NCBI GenBank assembly: GCA_948567375.1
Contig: OX419762.1
Span: 41,583,034-41,647,033 of the forward strand
DNA length: 64,000 bases
Source of the DNA: Lunularia cruciata
Taxonomy: Eukaryota; Streptophyta; Marchantiopsida; Lunulariales; Lunulariaceae
Direction of reading: 5' to 3'
In this document: in pieces, positions 20,786-32,979 of the stretch
How positions within the stretch are numbered: the first letter of the stretch is position 1
Layout of the letters: the number at the start of each line of letters is the position of its first letter
Position numbers and translations under genes: made by a program
The notes under the pieces: generated by a model
Seen by the model: the letters and a program-made list of their open reading frames with translations, nothing else
Database searches by the model: none
What the model was told of the DNA's origin: nothing

Positions 20786-21788
20786 CCATAGCCTTCAATT
20801 TAGGTATCAATGGAACTAGATTTGAAAAAAGAAGAGAACCAACTATTCACTCACATGATACAAGCTAATGTACCCTCAAAAATTCTGGAATTCTCCTCAC
20901 AATCTCTTCTCTCCTCTCTTCCTCAAATGCCTCCAACCGTCAATTCTTGGCCAAAAATACCAAAAAGGAGAGAAGGGAGAGAAGGCAATCACACTTTCTT
21001 TCAGATCGATGAAGACTTGAGTGCCTAAGAATGAATAAATTGTTTTCATCTTCTTTAATACATTTTTGTACCACGCTAGAGGAGTTGATGAAGAGAAGTT
21101 TGTATTAAAATTTATGAAAAAGCATTGCTAAAAAAAATTTGGTAGAAGATTGAAAAGACAAAGAGGATTGATAACAGCTTGGTTAATTCATGAGCAGCTA
21201 CAACTTTATGCTCTTTGAAGTGGTCAATAAGATCCAGAGGACACAATAACATCATGGATCAAAGAGTGCACCATCATAACATTTAGAAAAAGAGCGGTAA
21301 AGAGAAGATAGTTTTGAAACACTTAACATTTTGAGTCCATTTTTGTTGAGTGTAATTGGCTTTGTATATGATTTTGGGACCCAATCATGAGGCACACTCT
21401 TGTTCAAGAGATACCACTTTCATATATTCTTTTTTTTATTGTTGCATAAATTTTCTGTAGTGTATAAAAAGGTGATCTACTATATTTTTGGGGTATTAAT
21501 TCCATTTTGAATGGTAGTTAAGGTTCTTTATTGATTATCTTTCTTGATTTCTCAAAAATTTATGAAGTTTTTTTTAACATCTTGTTCATTTCTAGAGCTG
21601 ATGATATTTAATGAAACCTATCCTATTAACTTGTATGGAAATAAATTTATTCCCATAGCTTTTTCATAAAATTCTGAAAACAAAACACCTTGACAGAATA
21701 CAAACTAAAAGACTAACTTATTTATGAAGGAGGTGTCTCTCAATTGGATCCCTTGAGTTATTGCGAGAAGTTCAGAGTAGAAGTGAGA
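20786..21788. other. no gene recognised
   Basis: AT-rich DNA between two family-1 LTRs. Frame 20810-21028 begins next to the LTR and shows no domain. Confidence 0.4.
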
Positions 21789-21793
21789 CTATA

Positions 21794-22393
21794 TGTAATG
21801 TTCTAAGGATAGGACAAACACAAGAAAAGGACACAAGAGAAACACATGCTTCATCTCTCAATACTCCGATGCCCCTAAAGAGCACCTTGTCTTTATTATA
21901 TAACAAAAACAATCCACTCAAAGGGAGCTACACCCTTGGATTAGATACATGGATTGGTGACATGTTAGTGAGCTCCACTCTTAGATAAGTTGGACAGATT
22001 TGTGACATGTAGATCCTTGTCCTATTTGGTTGGTCAAAACAGTTTGATCAAAGAGAATCTTTGAGGAATCTTCCTATATGAAGCTGAGACCTGCATGGGT
22101 GAGGTACCATGGAAAGCTCCCAACAAGAAAAACAAGAGGGAAACAAGAAAGTAACACTATTTTGCCCAAAGTGATAAAATCTTTCATCTTTCAAGCCGTA
22201 ATTCATTTGTTTAGACCTCCAAAATTGGCTCTAATGTTTTCAACATGTTTTTGACTTATAACTTATTAGTGAAAGTATTTTTTATCGTTGACACCTCTAT
22301 CTAATCTACTTAGACCATCATATGTAACATCCCTCAAGATATTACCAAACCAAGTTCCACCTCTAGATAATATGTCCAACTAATGGTACTACA
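21794..22393 (-). mobile_element. solo LTR, family 1, inverted, exact 5-bp target duplication
   Basis: 600 bp, the reverse complement of the family-1 LTR: it runs on the plus strand from TGTAATGTTC to TTAGTTGG..TAATGGTACTACA. CTATA lies on both sides (21789-21793 and 22394-22398). No internal sequence. It lies about 1 kb after the full element in opposite orientation, so it is an independent insertion. Confidence 0.9.
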
Positions 22394-22398
22394 CTATA

Positions 22399-25300
22399 AG
22401 TGCAATAGACTATATCCATTTGGGTTACATCCGAGTACATCATATTTCATGATGCAATTAAAAATAAAAACCACTATAAACGTAAAAATATAAAAATCAC
22501 TCTAGAGAGATTTATATAAGAGCAAAAGAATGCAATAAAGTGTTTTATCAAAGTCAGAAACAAGAAATTTATGATTGGTCAAACATATCAACAAAACTTA
22601 TAATGAACAAGATGATTGAAATGCTGAAAATAAATAAGGGATTTATGTTATGACCAAGTTTAATAATTTTAAATAGTGGAAAAATAAAGAAGGAGGTGAA
22701 CCACAATATAAGGTATTAGTTCTGCTATAAGTTATCCAATCTATAAACACAAAAGAAGGAAGAGGTAAAAGAGCACATAGAAAGTTGTACAAAAATAGAA
22801 AGATATCCAATGAACAAGATTTGATATGGGACCTTTATGTGATAGGGATAAAAGGTACAAACAAATTCTAACTAAAGTGAATATATGTATGGCTTGAAGA
22901 GTGTACTATGAAAGGGCTAGTTGGAGATCCAACAGTTAGTAAAGAAGTTAACAACAATTTAGAGGGTTCTTCTCATTTCATAAGGAATTTAACAACAATT
23001 TAGAAGTCCTTAAAATATCTAGAAAGGAAACAAGTAAATTATATAATCCTTACAAAAATTGTTTTTATGAGCTTTGTTGATTGGATGCTTTTTATTCATA
23101 GCCACTTGTGATTGTACACAACAAGAGCTCTTGCAGCAAATTCAAAGTTCAATTTGATATGATTTTTCTAAGTTATTGAAGGGATTAAATGAATTGAGTT
23201 GATGCTTCATTGTGACTATGGAGTAATTTTTATAATTGACTTGTATTAATAACAAGAGCTAATTTTATATGTTTTTGTACAACTCACACAATACCAAAAA
23301 AGTATTTATGCCAATAAAATTATCAACAAATATATTGAGTTGGTAAACTAAATTGTTGAATAGGCCAAACTGTCCAAATTATAATTATCTTTATTGGTAT
23401 AAATCTATCTAAAAATGGATTATATAGTCAACCAAGCCTTTTGTTGGTTAGCATGGTCAACAACTTAGCTAATGTTCAATTGATATTAGCAAAATACCCT
23501 TATTTTTTGATATTATTCTCATTATATTCTTCATTGTTTTATGAAGAAAATGTATCCTTACATGTGATCTGATACATTAAAAGATAGTCATGAACTCATT
23601 CAAAGCTTCATTGTAGATTTGAAGTACATATCCTCAATTATAATTGAGTCAATAAATTGAATAGATATTGGTTTTTGAATGTAAAATCCATATCTAAAAA
23701 AGTAATCTTATTAAGTAAGAGATGGATATTTCTTATTGTGGATACAAAGTTACAATTTATATAATCAGTTTTCAATCTAAAAGCCATAGAAGTGATGGAG
23801 GTCAACCTTTAATTTTGGAGTACAAAACCACAAAGACAAAGTATATGATCTTACATTTTGGAGTTGAATACATTCTAATTTGAAAAATGTTTGGGCAAAA
23901 TAAGATGATCAAAGAAAACAAGTTCATATAAACCTTTCTCATAATGTATACATACATTAACTATGAAATGCTTACAAAGTAGAACTCATATTTGCTAAAA
24001 GAATTATCAAAGTCATATAAAATGAGTACACATTCCAATTTTAGAGTCTGTGGTTTCATAATATAATTTTGTGATGAGTAGTAAGTACATAAAAGAAGAG
24101 ATCTGAAGAGAAAATTAATGTTGATTAAACATGAATGATTGATTTTAGATCTATTTCATTATCTATAGACCAGATTATCCAAAATCATTGTAAAAACAGT
24201 TTAATATACAAATGATAAACTAACCCACTTAATTAGAAGAGTTTCAATAAGCCTAGCAAGCCATTTATCTCCACCTCTAGTTTTAGAATCTTATTTAATA
24301 TTAAAATGTTAAATATGAACATAAAGAAAAATGGAAAATATACATAAATAAAAAGCTGATATAGAAGAGACTTGACAAAACTGAAGTTGATATGATAAGG
24401 ACTATTGTATCTATCAACAATAGATGATGTAAATATAATGGTTGTTGATTGATATGTAGACCTAAATCAAAGTATGAGTTTTTACTCTAATAAGCTATTT
24501 GCATTAATTTCTTTCTTATCTAATTTATTTCATGGTCATTGAGAAAGATTGCGCTTTGAGAGAAGCAAGACATCACAAAAGGGTTGTGTTTAAAGAGTGT
24601 ATATCAATATGCTTTCACTAGGATATTTTTATAGTAGTTGAGATAGACATGAAGATAAATCAAGATTGCTTCTTCATACTTGTTTGGGTAAATTCTTGTT
24701 AAAACAGTGACAATGCATTCTTGAACCCATAGTTGTAAAACTACAACTTATTATACATGTTATGATGTGGTAAAGAAAAATATCTCTTGTTTCAACCACT
24801 TACAAAGATACCTAATAAAAAATTTGTTCTTATATTCTCTAGTACTTGGGCTCATAAACCCATCTCTCTTCTTGAGAGTAAGATTAATAGTCTAATTTGC
24901 AATTATTTGGACTTTTCTTGTTGTCAGATTATTTGATTGATTGATCTTTTATAGGTAGCCAAAATGTTAAAAAATGGATGTAAAAATACCTATACTGGAA
25001 GTTGAGTAGGAAAAGTGAAGAACTTTAGCTTTTGAAATGTTGCTAAGTTGGTTTAGGAAAAGGATTAAGAGCAAAATGGTCAATAATTGATTGGAGCAAA
25101 TGGAAATAATTTGGAGTGTAATCAACAAAGTAGACCAAAGTTTAGGAGCCAGAGCTATAGTTGAAAAGAAATGAAAACTTCCAACAGAGTAAAACTAGAA
25201 AGGAAGGTACCTTGAGATTGACCTAATACACAATTTCTTGGATGGTAGCTTTGTCATGAATATTCTCTCACCTAAACTATGACAAAAACTAATACATAGA

Positions 25301-28300
25301 TCATTGGATTTATAATTTGTTTTAATTTCAACATATTTTATATTACAAATAATATAAGACAAGTGTCGAATCCAGCTCTGATAATTAGGTAAAGGTCACT
25401 AATAATTTACATCCTTAAAAGAGTATACGGTTTGTAGTCATAAACCCCACACCATTTTTCTTAAGAGAACGTACACCAAATCTAGCTAAGTAGAAGGTGG
25501 TGAAGTTTCACAAAATATTTCAAACAATTAATAGATGTGAAGTCTATACCCATTAATACCATACAATAGAAGTTCATTTGATAATGTGTTAGAATCTAGC
25601 TCAAAAAAAAGTGCCAAAATGTCACCATGATTTCCTCTTGAAATGCGTTTGGAGTCTTTATTGTTTATTCTCATAACTATAAGAAATGATGGACAGTGTC
25701 ATAATACAACTAAGGACAAGAGACGTAAGGTCATCCTTTTACTTATGGAACAACTACGGAGTTTATATTTGTTGACTCCATCTCATATCTGGAATCCAAA
25801 CCGTCATTTCTCCCTAATAAAATCATCATGTTTTGAAAGATTAGTTACCAAATTGTCTTGAAACTAGGTATATATATATTGGTAACTCATGGTACAAATA
25901 TTTGTGCAGAGTAATTACGGAATTACTGTGCATATTTATTTTGAAGCAACCAACAAGAGGAAATATTATGACTTCCTATATCCCTTTCATTAGATGGTTA
26001 CCATCTATATATCAACTTTCTCACTTAGCCACTCGAGATTCCTTTTATGTCAGTCTATCAGAATCTTTTTCATAGAATCTTTTAACTCTCTTTGAAGATT
26101 ATCCTTATTTGGATATGCAAAAAAAATAAAAATTACAACTAAAATTAAATTTATGAAACGCTATAATCGTAATTTTATTATAAGATTAATGAATATTGAT
26201 AGCCATGAACTAACTTATCGAGTATATCATCAAAAGGATTTTATTCTTCAAGATAGGTTTCTTGCAAAATCAACTTGGGTACTTGAGTGTGTATTAGTAT
26301 AGACTTTTGACTGATTTTTGTATTTTGGATGGATTAGGTTGGTAATGTAGCTTTTACTACACGCATTCACATACTGCATAGAAAATATAAGAACACTTAG
26401 ATCTTTATGCTTTGGGAAAGGGTAAAATTGCCACACTCACGAGCGGTTGATAAGAACTAGCTTTTGCTTGAAATCACCAATATCATCTAATTCATTTCTA
26501 AAACAAGAGGTGTAATCCGAGGATCAAGAGGAGACACCATCAGAAAAGTAGAGCAACGAAAGAAGAAAAGAAGACCAAGAAGACCTCACCAGCTAAGGCT
26601 CCAACTCAATCAAGGCAAAATCCTCAATCTCTTACCATTGTTCAGTGCATAGACTCACAATCTCATCAACTTCAAGAAGGTAAAGGGAAGAAAGGATCAT
26701 AAGTTAAACCATACATGCTAGAAACTGATATTTGAAGTGTGAAAGGAAATTTTACTAAAGTAAGAACGAAGTTTATGACATTGGCCTTATATCAATGAGA
26801 CTAAACACTTGCATATTAATGACCCTGATGCACCAACATAAACGAACATAGATATCCGTAATCTAGATACCCAATGTGGCATCTAATTTGGAAGCAGTCC
26901 TCTCAAACTTATTTATATCTCCAATTGATTTTACTTGAGTCTTGAAGAAACATTAATATTTACTCCATAAAAGCAACAGATCTATAGCTGATTAGCATGA
27001 AAAATGGTAAAAAAGAAGAAGAAGCCAATCAATTTCAAACTTGGAGAAACATGCAGACAACTAAGTGAAAGCACCATGGTTTTGTTGCTGTACACATGAG
27101 ATAAACATTATGAGAATCTTTCTATAGGAAGACGATCCGATGAGCTATTAAGATAGTGTGATCTTCTTATGCTTTTCTGCTATTGATAGTAAATATATAA
27201 GATTTGGGTTTATTAAGGGAATATGTTGTTACCATGCTTATCTGCTATAACTAGTAAGTATACAAAGTAATATGGGGAAAGAATTTTCTAATTTGATTGC
27301 ATACTTCTACAAGTAGAGGTTAATTATCAGGTGTAGGGTATGATATATTTCTAAAGGGGTTTCTTTTGCCAATTCATTGAATTGAGACACCAACATAGTT
27401 CCAAGCAAGGGCTGATACAAAGAGGCTAAATGTTTTGACATATTCTCTTGTTTACATGCCAAAGAAAGGACAATTCTATGAACAACTAAGTATGTGGAAT
27501 GTAAGTTGCATCAACTAATTGACAACAACTTACAAGAGTGAGATATATAATGTAGGATAAAGAATTTAAAACTCATGGAACCACTAGGATAGAAGCTATA
27601 AAAGAAACGTGTACTTCTTTCTCTAGTCTAATTACTACTGATATGATGTATGTATATTATATTATGCATGAAGTTTGAATGAGAACATCCGAGTGATCCA
27701 ACTAGTCGCTTTGATGTTGAAGCAATCATTTCTCAAATTTCAGGAGTATAAGATGAAAAAAAAAGTGGAAACAGCTTTACACCACTTAACAAGTAAGTTT
27801 TCATTCTAAATCTCTTGACAAAGATGTTAGAGTCTCCATTTTCTATTATGATCATGGATGAATTTTTCATTATCAAACACTTTCAACAATAAGGCCAAAA
27901 TTAAGCGTGAGAAGATTTTCCCCTGTTCCAAAATTTATGAGAAATAATTGATGTTAGTCCAAATCTGGCTGTTTGGTTCGAGACATAGAAAGATTTTGTC
28001 ATCCAATTAGTAAATATTAATTCAATCTTCATGAGTATTTAGGTTCCTAAAATAAACAAGTGGAGCAATTAACTGTACTCCATATTCATTATTGCATAAA
28101 AGTAGGACTCCAATTGCGTCTGCCCATTTGTGCATATCCCCTAAGTGGACCTTCATGTCCGTCAGAATATTAATATCTCAAGAAGTTCACATCCCACGCA
28201 AGCCAAATGGATTCAGACTCGGAATCCATTAACTAGATGAAAATATAAATTCACTGAGTCTGGCACCTGGACCAGGTGCATATTTGCTGACTCAGCCTCC

Positions 28301-28479
28301 TTATCTGACAGCTCTAAACACCCCCACAAATTTAACACAAATAGCCATATTTCTCGATGTATGGTAAATATTAACTTTCTCTAATCAAACTTGTTGCTCT
28401 GATCAAACTTACGTCGTCCTGTCACGGTGGCATAAAATGCCCAAATACAAGAAATTAAAAGAGTCAGAACAAGAAAGAT
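22399..28479. other. 6-kb AT-rich stretch, no gene recognised
   Basis: Stop codons are dense in all frames. No LTR, RT, transposase, tRNA or tail copy was recognised. A faint local duplication (TATGCTTTTCTGCTAT... and CATGCTTATCTGCTAT...) lies near 27169-27270. It may hold elements decayed past recognition. Confidence 0.4.
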
Positions 28480-28493
28480 CATAATGCCTTGGG

Positions 28494-28769
28494 AAGGTGA
28501 CCGCGGGATGGGAAAATGGGAAGACCCATCCAGTCAGCCGTACAAGGAGAAGACAAAAGGGGGAAAATGGGGCGAAGCCCCAATAGTTGCCTATTTGTGG
28601 GCTCCCCTAGGTTTGGTTTCGATTTGTGGTACTTGTTCTTTGGGTTCCGTGGTCGGTTCCCATCAGGCACTCTTTGGTGTTACGCACTCTTTTTCACTTT
28701 CATGCGGGTATATAATTTGGTGCATTTTACACAATAGCATAATATGGGTAAGAGGAATCTACCCTACAG
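28494..28769 (-). repeat. long-form 3'-tail copy (copy 10), exact 14-bp direct repeats
   Basis: 276 bp between exact repeats CATAATGCCTTGGG (28480-28493 and 28770-28783). On the minus strand it starts CTGTAGGGTAGATTCCTCTT (like copy 3), then has about 140 bp absent from other copies. It then joins the common part: the hairpin TTGGGGCTTCGCCCCA, TTGTACGGCTGAC, a modified GGATGGGTCTTCCCATT hairpin and CCGCGGTCACC. Hairpin arms are intact, and this is among the best preserved copies. Confidence 0.85.
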
Positions 28770-28783
28770 CATAATGCCTTGGG

Positions 28784-29010
28784 GCGGAGCTTGAGGTCAG
28801 CACTGTGATTTATGTAAATTCCAACCTTCTAATCAGATATTTTGCTTTTGTTTTTACGGAACTATATATATAATGTATAGAAGAATAAGGTCAGCTCTGC
28901 GGAGACGATATATTCATGTAGAGTTTACGAGAATTTCCTGATGTCTTCCGGATCAATTTGATAAGGAGAGACTCCCGATCTTTACTCGTTCATCTGACAA
29001 AGACAATTGT
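28784..29010. other. no gene recognised
   Basis: Mixed-composition DNA between the repeat and a questionable open frame; nothing identified. Confidence 0.35.
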
Positions 29011-29484
29011 TTAATTTGAGCTTTTCCTGATCAGCGAGCCTGCTAAAACAGATGTCACATGCCAGAACGCAGTTATTCTGGACGAGCTGGTGAGAGGATT
29101 GATTGATTTATACGCATCTGAAAGCCATCCATGATGTAACTTCATGTGACCTTCAAAATACGAGTGGAAATCCCACATCGTATAGGTTTCTAAGCTCTCC
29201 ATGATTAGATTCTGATTATGATCTGCACTGGCTAAAGGCGGATTTACTTTGTGATCATGAGTGATTCCAACGAACTTATGAGACAGGCTGTTTTGGCTCT
29301 GTGACTGATAATCGTCCGCAGCTGCATGCTTATAGGAAGTGTGCATGGATGGGAAACATAATTTTTTGGTCTCAGAAAAGCAGAACTCGGCCCTGACTTT
29401 TGCCGACGTCTGTCGGTGAGAATAAAAGTACACGAATTTCACTACTAAATCATTCGATTTCAGTATGATTTGCAAGACATTCAA
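29011..29484 (-). CDS. open frame of 157 codons, unidentified
   Basis: The longest open frame in the 28.8-32.2 kb interval. It has no recognised domain, signal peptide or membrane segment; composition is Ser/His rich (a HDHK and HNQN region mid-way, WDFHSYFEGHMKLHHGWL later). It could be an exon, a relic or chance. Neighbouring sequence gives no support such as splice-linked exons. Confidence 0.15.
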   Translation of the reverse strand: MNVLQIILKSNDLVVKFVYFYSHRQTSAKVRAEFCFSETKKLCFPSMHTSYKHAAADDYQSQSQNSLSHKFVGITHDHKVNPPLASADHNQNLIMESLETYTMWDFHSYFEGHMKLHHGWLSDAYKSINPLTSSSRITAFWHVTSVLAGSLIRKSSN

Positions 29485-32225
29485 ATCATTTCCACGTGCT
29501 CCAGATGTTATGTAAAAGTATGAAAATCAGATGTTGGGTAACGGAAGTTGTGGAAGTAAGAGAGAAATTAGTGTATTGCATTTATGCGCGAATTTCGTGT
29601 TCTCCTCTGAGCAACGGACCTTAGCTCTTTTCAAGTGTAGTCCTTTTATCATTCAATTCCAAAATCAATGTAACCATTAAACTACAATTACATTTATATT
29701 TATAAGAACTGTGGAGACTTTTTTCTTACCAAAGCAGGTCAAAACGTCTGCTTGGCTGTCCTCAAAGCATTTAACAATAATCTACAAGCGAGACTGTTTA
29801 TTTATAACTCGCACCAGATTTGGATTATGATTTTATTGAGGTCCTACAGTTCAGAAGGTCTCACATTAGCCGGAAACGGAATTTTACGCACCATTTTGCA
29901 CCAATTTACATGTAGTTTCTTCCAAGGAAGTTGATTGCACCTGCAACTGCCATGACTGGTTTCTCTCCATTGCTGTTCAATATAGCTAGATCAATCAAGT
30001 GAAGGTGCAAAAAAATCCGATGTTCTTAACATGAGTTTCCTCTTGTGAGTATACTAACAGTTGTGAATGCACTATTGGATCTATTGCTGTGTTGAACAGA
30101 CTTCTATTGAATGGTTCTTCATTACAAACTAAATGATCTGTTTAGAAGGGCTCGAGTAATTTCTTGAATTTCTTTTCTAATTTGGGGCCTACAGCTCTCC
30201 TGAAGTTGCAACATCCATGACAAGCATATGTGACTTCTATAGTCCCGGCATGGCATAGACTGAATAGGCTTCTGAATTCACGTCTAGCAACTTTTGTCTT
30301 CACCAAAGCCCGTTGCCATTGCTGAAAGTGAAATTGGAGTGTTGACATTCGTGACTTCGAAAGTCAACTCTCCAATCACTTACATCCAATCTAGACATCT
30401 CCCGTCAATCATAGCGTACTGAAATCACTTTTCTGCACAAAGTTTCTCAGCATCATGATAGATTCCTGGTGCACGAACCTAGTATAGTATTCTCCTTGGT
30501 TTCAGCTGCGACTCAAATTTCGGTTCTATGAACCAGGACACCGAACATGACACAACTAGCGGAGACTCAATTTTATCACCCAGGCGACCAAATATGACAC
30601 AAGCCGATATCAAACTATGGCTTACGCGAAAGCTAGTTACCGGTGTCAAATCAAACAGTTTCAAAGCAATGGTTCCGGAGACGGATCACCTTTCGTTTTG
30701 CTTGGTTTTTGCACCAAGAAAACGCCGTCGAATTGAATCAGAAACTTACACGATTAGTTGTTTAACCTACATATGGATGTAGCGGTAATTATGCTGTCAC
30801 CTGGCATTGTCTGGGGAGAAAAAGATAAGATGCCGCAAAGTATTCTTGATCCCGTGCAGTTTGAGGATAGATCTGTGCGTTTGATCAACAAATAAAGCTT
30901 TCTTAAGACGGGAAATACTATCGTCCATCGAAGTAAACATACATCACTCTGTCTGGGTCGCTAGTCCCGGGCCGAACAGCTCCAGGACACACCAACACGA
31001 GCGACGTCCCAAGAGTACATTCGGTGATTGTTGATCGTTCCCAACCAGATTTTCAAAGACACAGGTTAGTGGTCGCTATGCAATACGTACCGGAAACTTA
31101 TGAGTGGAACTGATCAGGAACGGTGAGATGAGAGTTGTTGATCCTCGATGTATTATGCTTTCTTACTCGATAGATGTCTAATTGTGTCCAACGCAACAAA
31201 TTCAGCCTCGGAGTTTCGGATTGAGGTCTGGGCTACTTTGACCGTTCTTAGGATTTGATTGTTTGGATAGAATAGTCGTGGTGTATTCATATGCATGCAA
31301 GAGAACAATGCAATTTTGCCCGACATTCACGAACGTTGATGTGGTGAAACTGAAGTGATGGAATGATCGTTTTGTTCTGTACTCTTTATGTGGATGCCAG
31401 GTCCAAGAATGTTCACATAAAGAACCATTCAGTAGAATGGTTCATTGTAGCTCATAGTGCACATCGATCATGGTTATCGCTACAATGATTAATATATGCT
31501 ACCTACAACCTAACGATGAATGCGAGGTCCCGTCATATGTCTCTGATGGGATTTTGATGATATGATATGATATTATACATTTGATCTTGGCATTCCAGTC
31601 GTAACGTACATGACATGTCTGCAGTGGATCCAGCATCACATTATCAAGTAACCACCACCTCCAGATGGCCATTATTAGAGCTGTAACATTCTCAAAGGCC
31701 AGTCAAATATGGCAAAGAACCTTTGTGAACCATGAGCCGCAAAAGAACTACATTGCATTTTCAGTTTGTCTGTGATACGAGGATGGAGCATGTCCATCCG
31801 CATACATATCATTCTCACGATCACCACCTCGGCAATCTGATGGTGGGTGTGATTATCATGGAATGTATCATGGTCATCTCAAGGTTGATGGCTGTGTTCC
31901 AGTATTGTACAAGAACTTACCAGAATACGCAATGTCAATTCATGGGCGTAAGAGGGTAATTGATGTCTTAGCCTGACTGATTACCGTATTGTTCAACACA
32001 GTATTCGTGGATAAGAGTGAGTAATCCGAGCATATTCCACTGAGCATCCTTGACCTCTTGGTCACCAGCCTCATGCTTATGGTACCTTATAATCAGTCAT
32101 ACATGGGTGAAGCTTGATCAAACTTTGAACGAGGAAATATATAGGGTCCCCTCCCGATAAGTGCAATAGAAGGTTTCAATGCCATTGTTATGGGGCGAGG
32201 AATCAGTATCAATGCCACTGTTATG
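29485..32225. other. no gene recognised; two adjacent perfect hairpins
   Basis: GC is higher than in the AT-rich blocks, and short frames (30142-30348 minus, 30528-30782 plus, 31732-31959 plus) show no known domain. At 31384-31443 two perfect 9-bp stems sit next to each other. A 32-33 bp tandem duplication (TCAATGCCA(T/C)TGTTATGG) lies at about 32176-32236 just before the next tail copy. Confidence 0.4.
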
Positions 32226-32311
32226 GAGGCGACTGCGTATGATAACAAGAAGGATGGGAAGATCCCATCAACTAGTTTTAAGAAAAGACATAGGGGATAA
32301 TTGGAGATCTA
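32226..32311 (-). repeat. 3'-tail copy (copy 11)
   Basis: Plus-strand reading GGAGGCGACTGCGTATGATA, ACAAGAAGGATGGGAAGATC, CCATCAACTAG, then AGACATAGGGG. The hairpin GATGGGAAGATCCCATC is perfect. CAATGCCACT occurs on both sides (about 32209 and 32312), a possible target duplication. Confidence 0.75.
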
Positions 32312-32354
32312 ATGCCAATGCCACTCTTTTAGTTCATCCAAACTAAAAGAGAGT

Positions 32355-32480
32355 CAAGGTGACCGCATAGGATAACAAGAAAGATGAGAAGACCCTATCA
32401 ACCCAAAAAAGGATAATACTCAAGAGGTAAAATGGGGCTAAGCCCCAACCTAAAATAGTAGCATTGCCCCTACATCAAAG
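32355..32480 (-). repeat. 3'-tail copy (copy 12)
   Basis: A second copy in the same orientation 45 bp further: GGTGACCGCATAGGATAACA, AGATGAGAAGACCCTATC, GGTAAAATGGGGCTAAGCCC, then GTAGCATTGCCCCTACATC. The triloop hairpin TGGGGCTAAGCCCCA is perfect. Beyond its end CAAAGTATA and TATACTTTG form a 9-bp inverted repeat (about 32477-32506). Confidence 0.8.
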
Positions 32481-32820
32481 TATATATAATTTCGATGTAT
32501 ACTTTGGTAGAGATGTGCCCTTGCCCTTGCTATCACCACAGAAAATCAAGCAAGTGACATAATTGTATCGATTGTGTCATGCACACATATGGATTAAAAA
32601 ATCGCATGCAATGGAGTATATTCATTTTTAGCAAGTCATGTAATTTCATCAGTTGTATACCATATGTAAACATAAAGTAAGCGCATGTATCCAGTGAACC
32701 AATTTTATTAAATTTATAGAAAATCTTTAGAATATCGACTCGAAACGTGACATGTAAGAGAACAAGATGGCTCGAAAATATATGAAACACAAAAGAAGTC
32801 TGTTGGGTAGCAGACATCGG

Positions 32821-32893
32821 GCCGCCCTAGCTCAGTTGGTAGAGCGCAAGGCTCTTAACCTTGTGGTCGGGGGTTCGAGCCCCCCGGGCGGCG
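32821..32893 (+). tRNA. tRNA-Lys (anticodon CTT)
   Basis: 73 nt folding to a full cloverleaf: acceptor GCCGCCC/GGGCGGC with discriminator G, D-arm GCTCAGTTGGTAGAGC, anticodon stem CAAGG/CCTTG with loop CTCTTAA (CTT), five-base variable loop, T-arm GGGGG-TTCGAGC-CCCCC. Internal A and B boxes are intact. No 3' CCA is encoded, as in eukaryotic nuclear genes. There is no T-run before the next tRNA 10 bases on, so the two may be made as one Pol III transcript. Confidence 0.97.
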
Positions 32894-32903
32894 CACCAGA
32901 ATA

Positions 32904-32974
32904 GCATCGGTGGTCTAGGGGTAGAATAGTTCCCTGCCACGGAACAGACCCGGGTTCGATTCCCGGCCGATGCA
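32904..32974 (+). tRNA. tRNA-Gly (anticodon GCC)
   Basis: 71 nt: acceptor GCATCGG/CCGATGC with discriminator A, anticodon stem GTTCC/GGAAC around loop CTGCCAC (GCC), T-arm CCGGG-TTCGATT-CCCGG. The D-arm is short, as in plant tRNA-Gly. It is followed one base later by T4. Confidence 0.97.
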
Positions 32975-32975
32975 G

Positions 32976-32979
32976 TTTT
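32976..32979 (+). terminator. Pol III terminator (T4) after tRNA-Gly
   Basis: TTTT one base after the tRNA-Gly 3' end. It is the first T4 run after the start of tRNA-Lys, so it could end either a monocistronic or a Lys-Gly dicistronic transcript. Confidence 0.8.
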
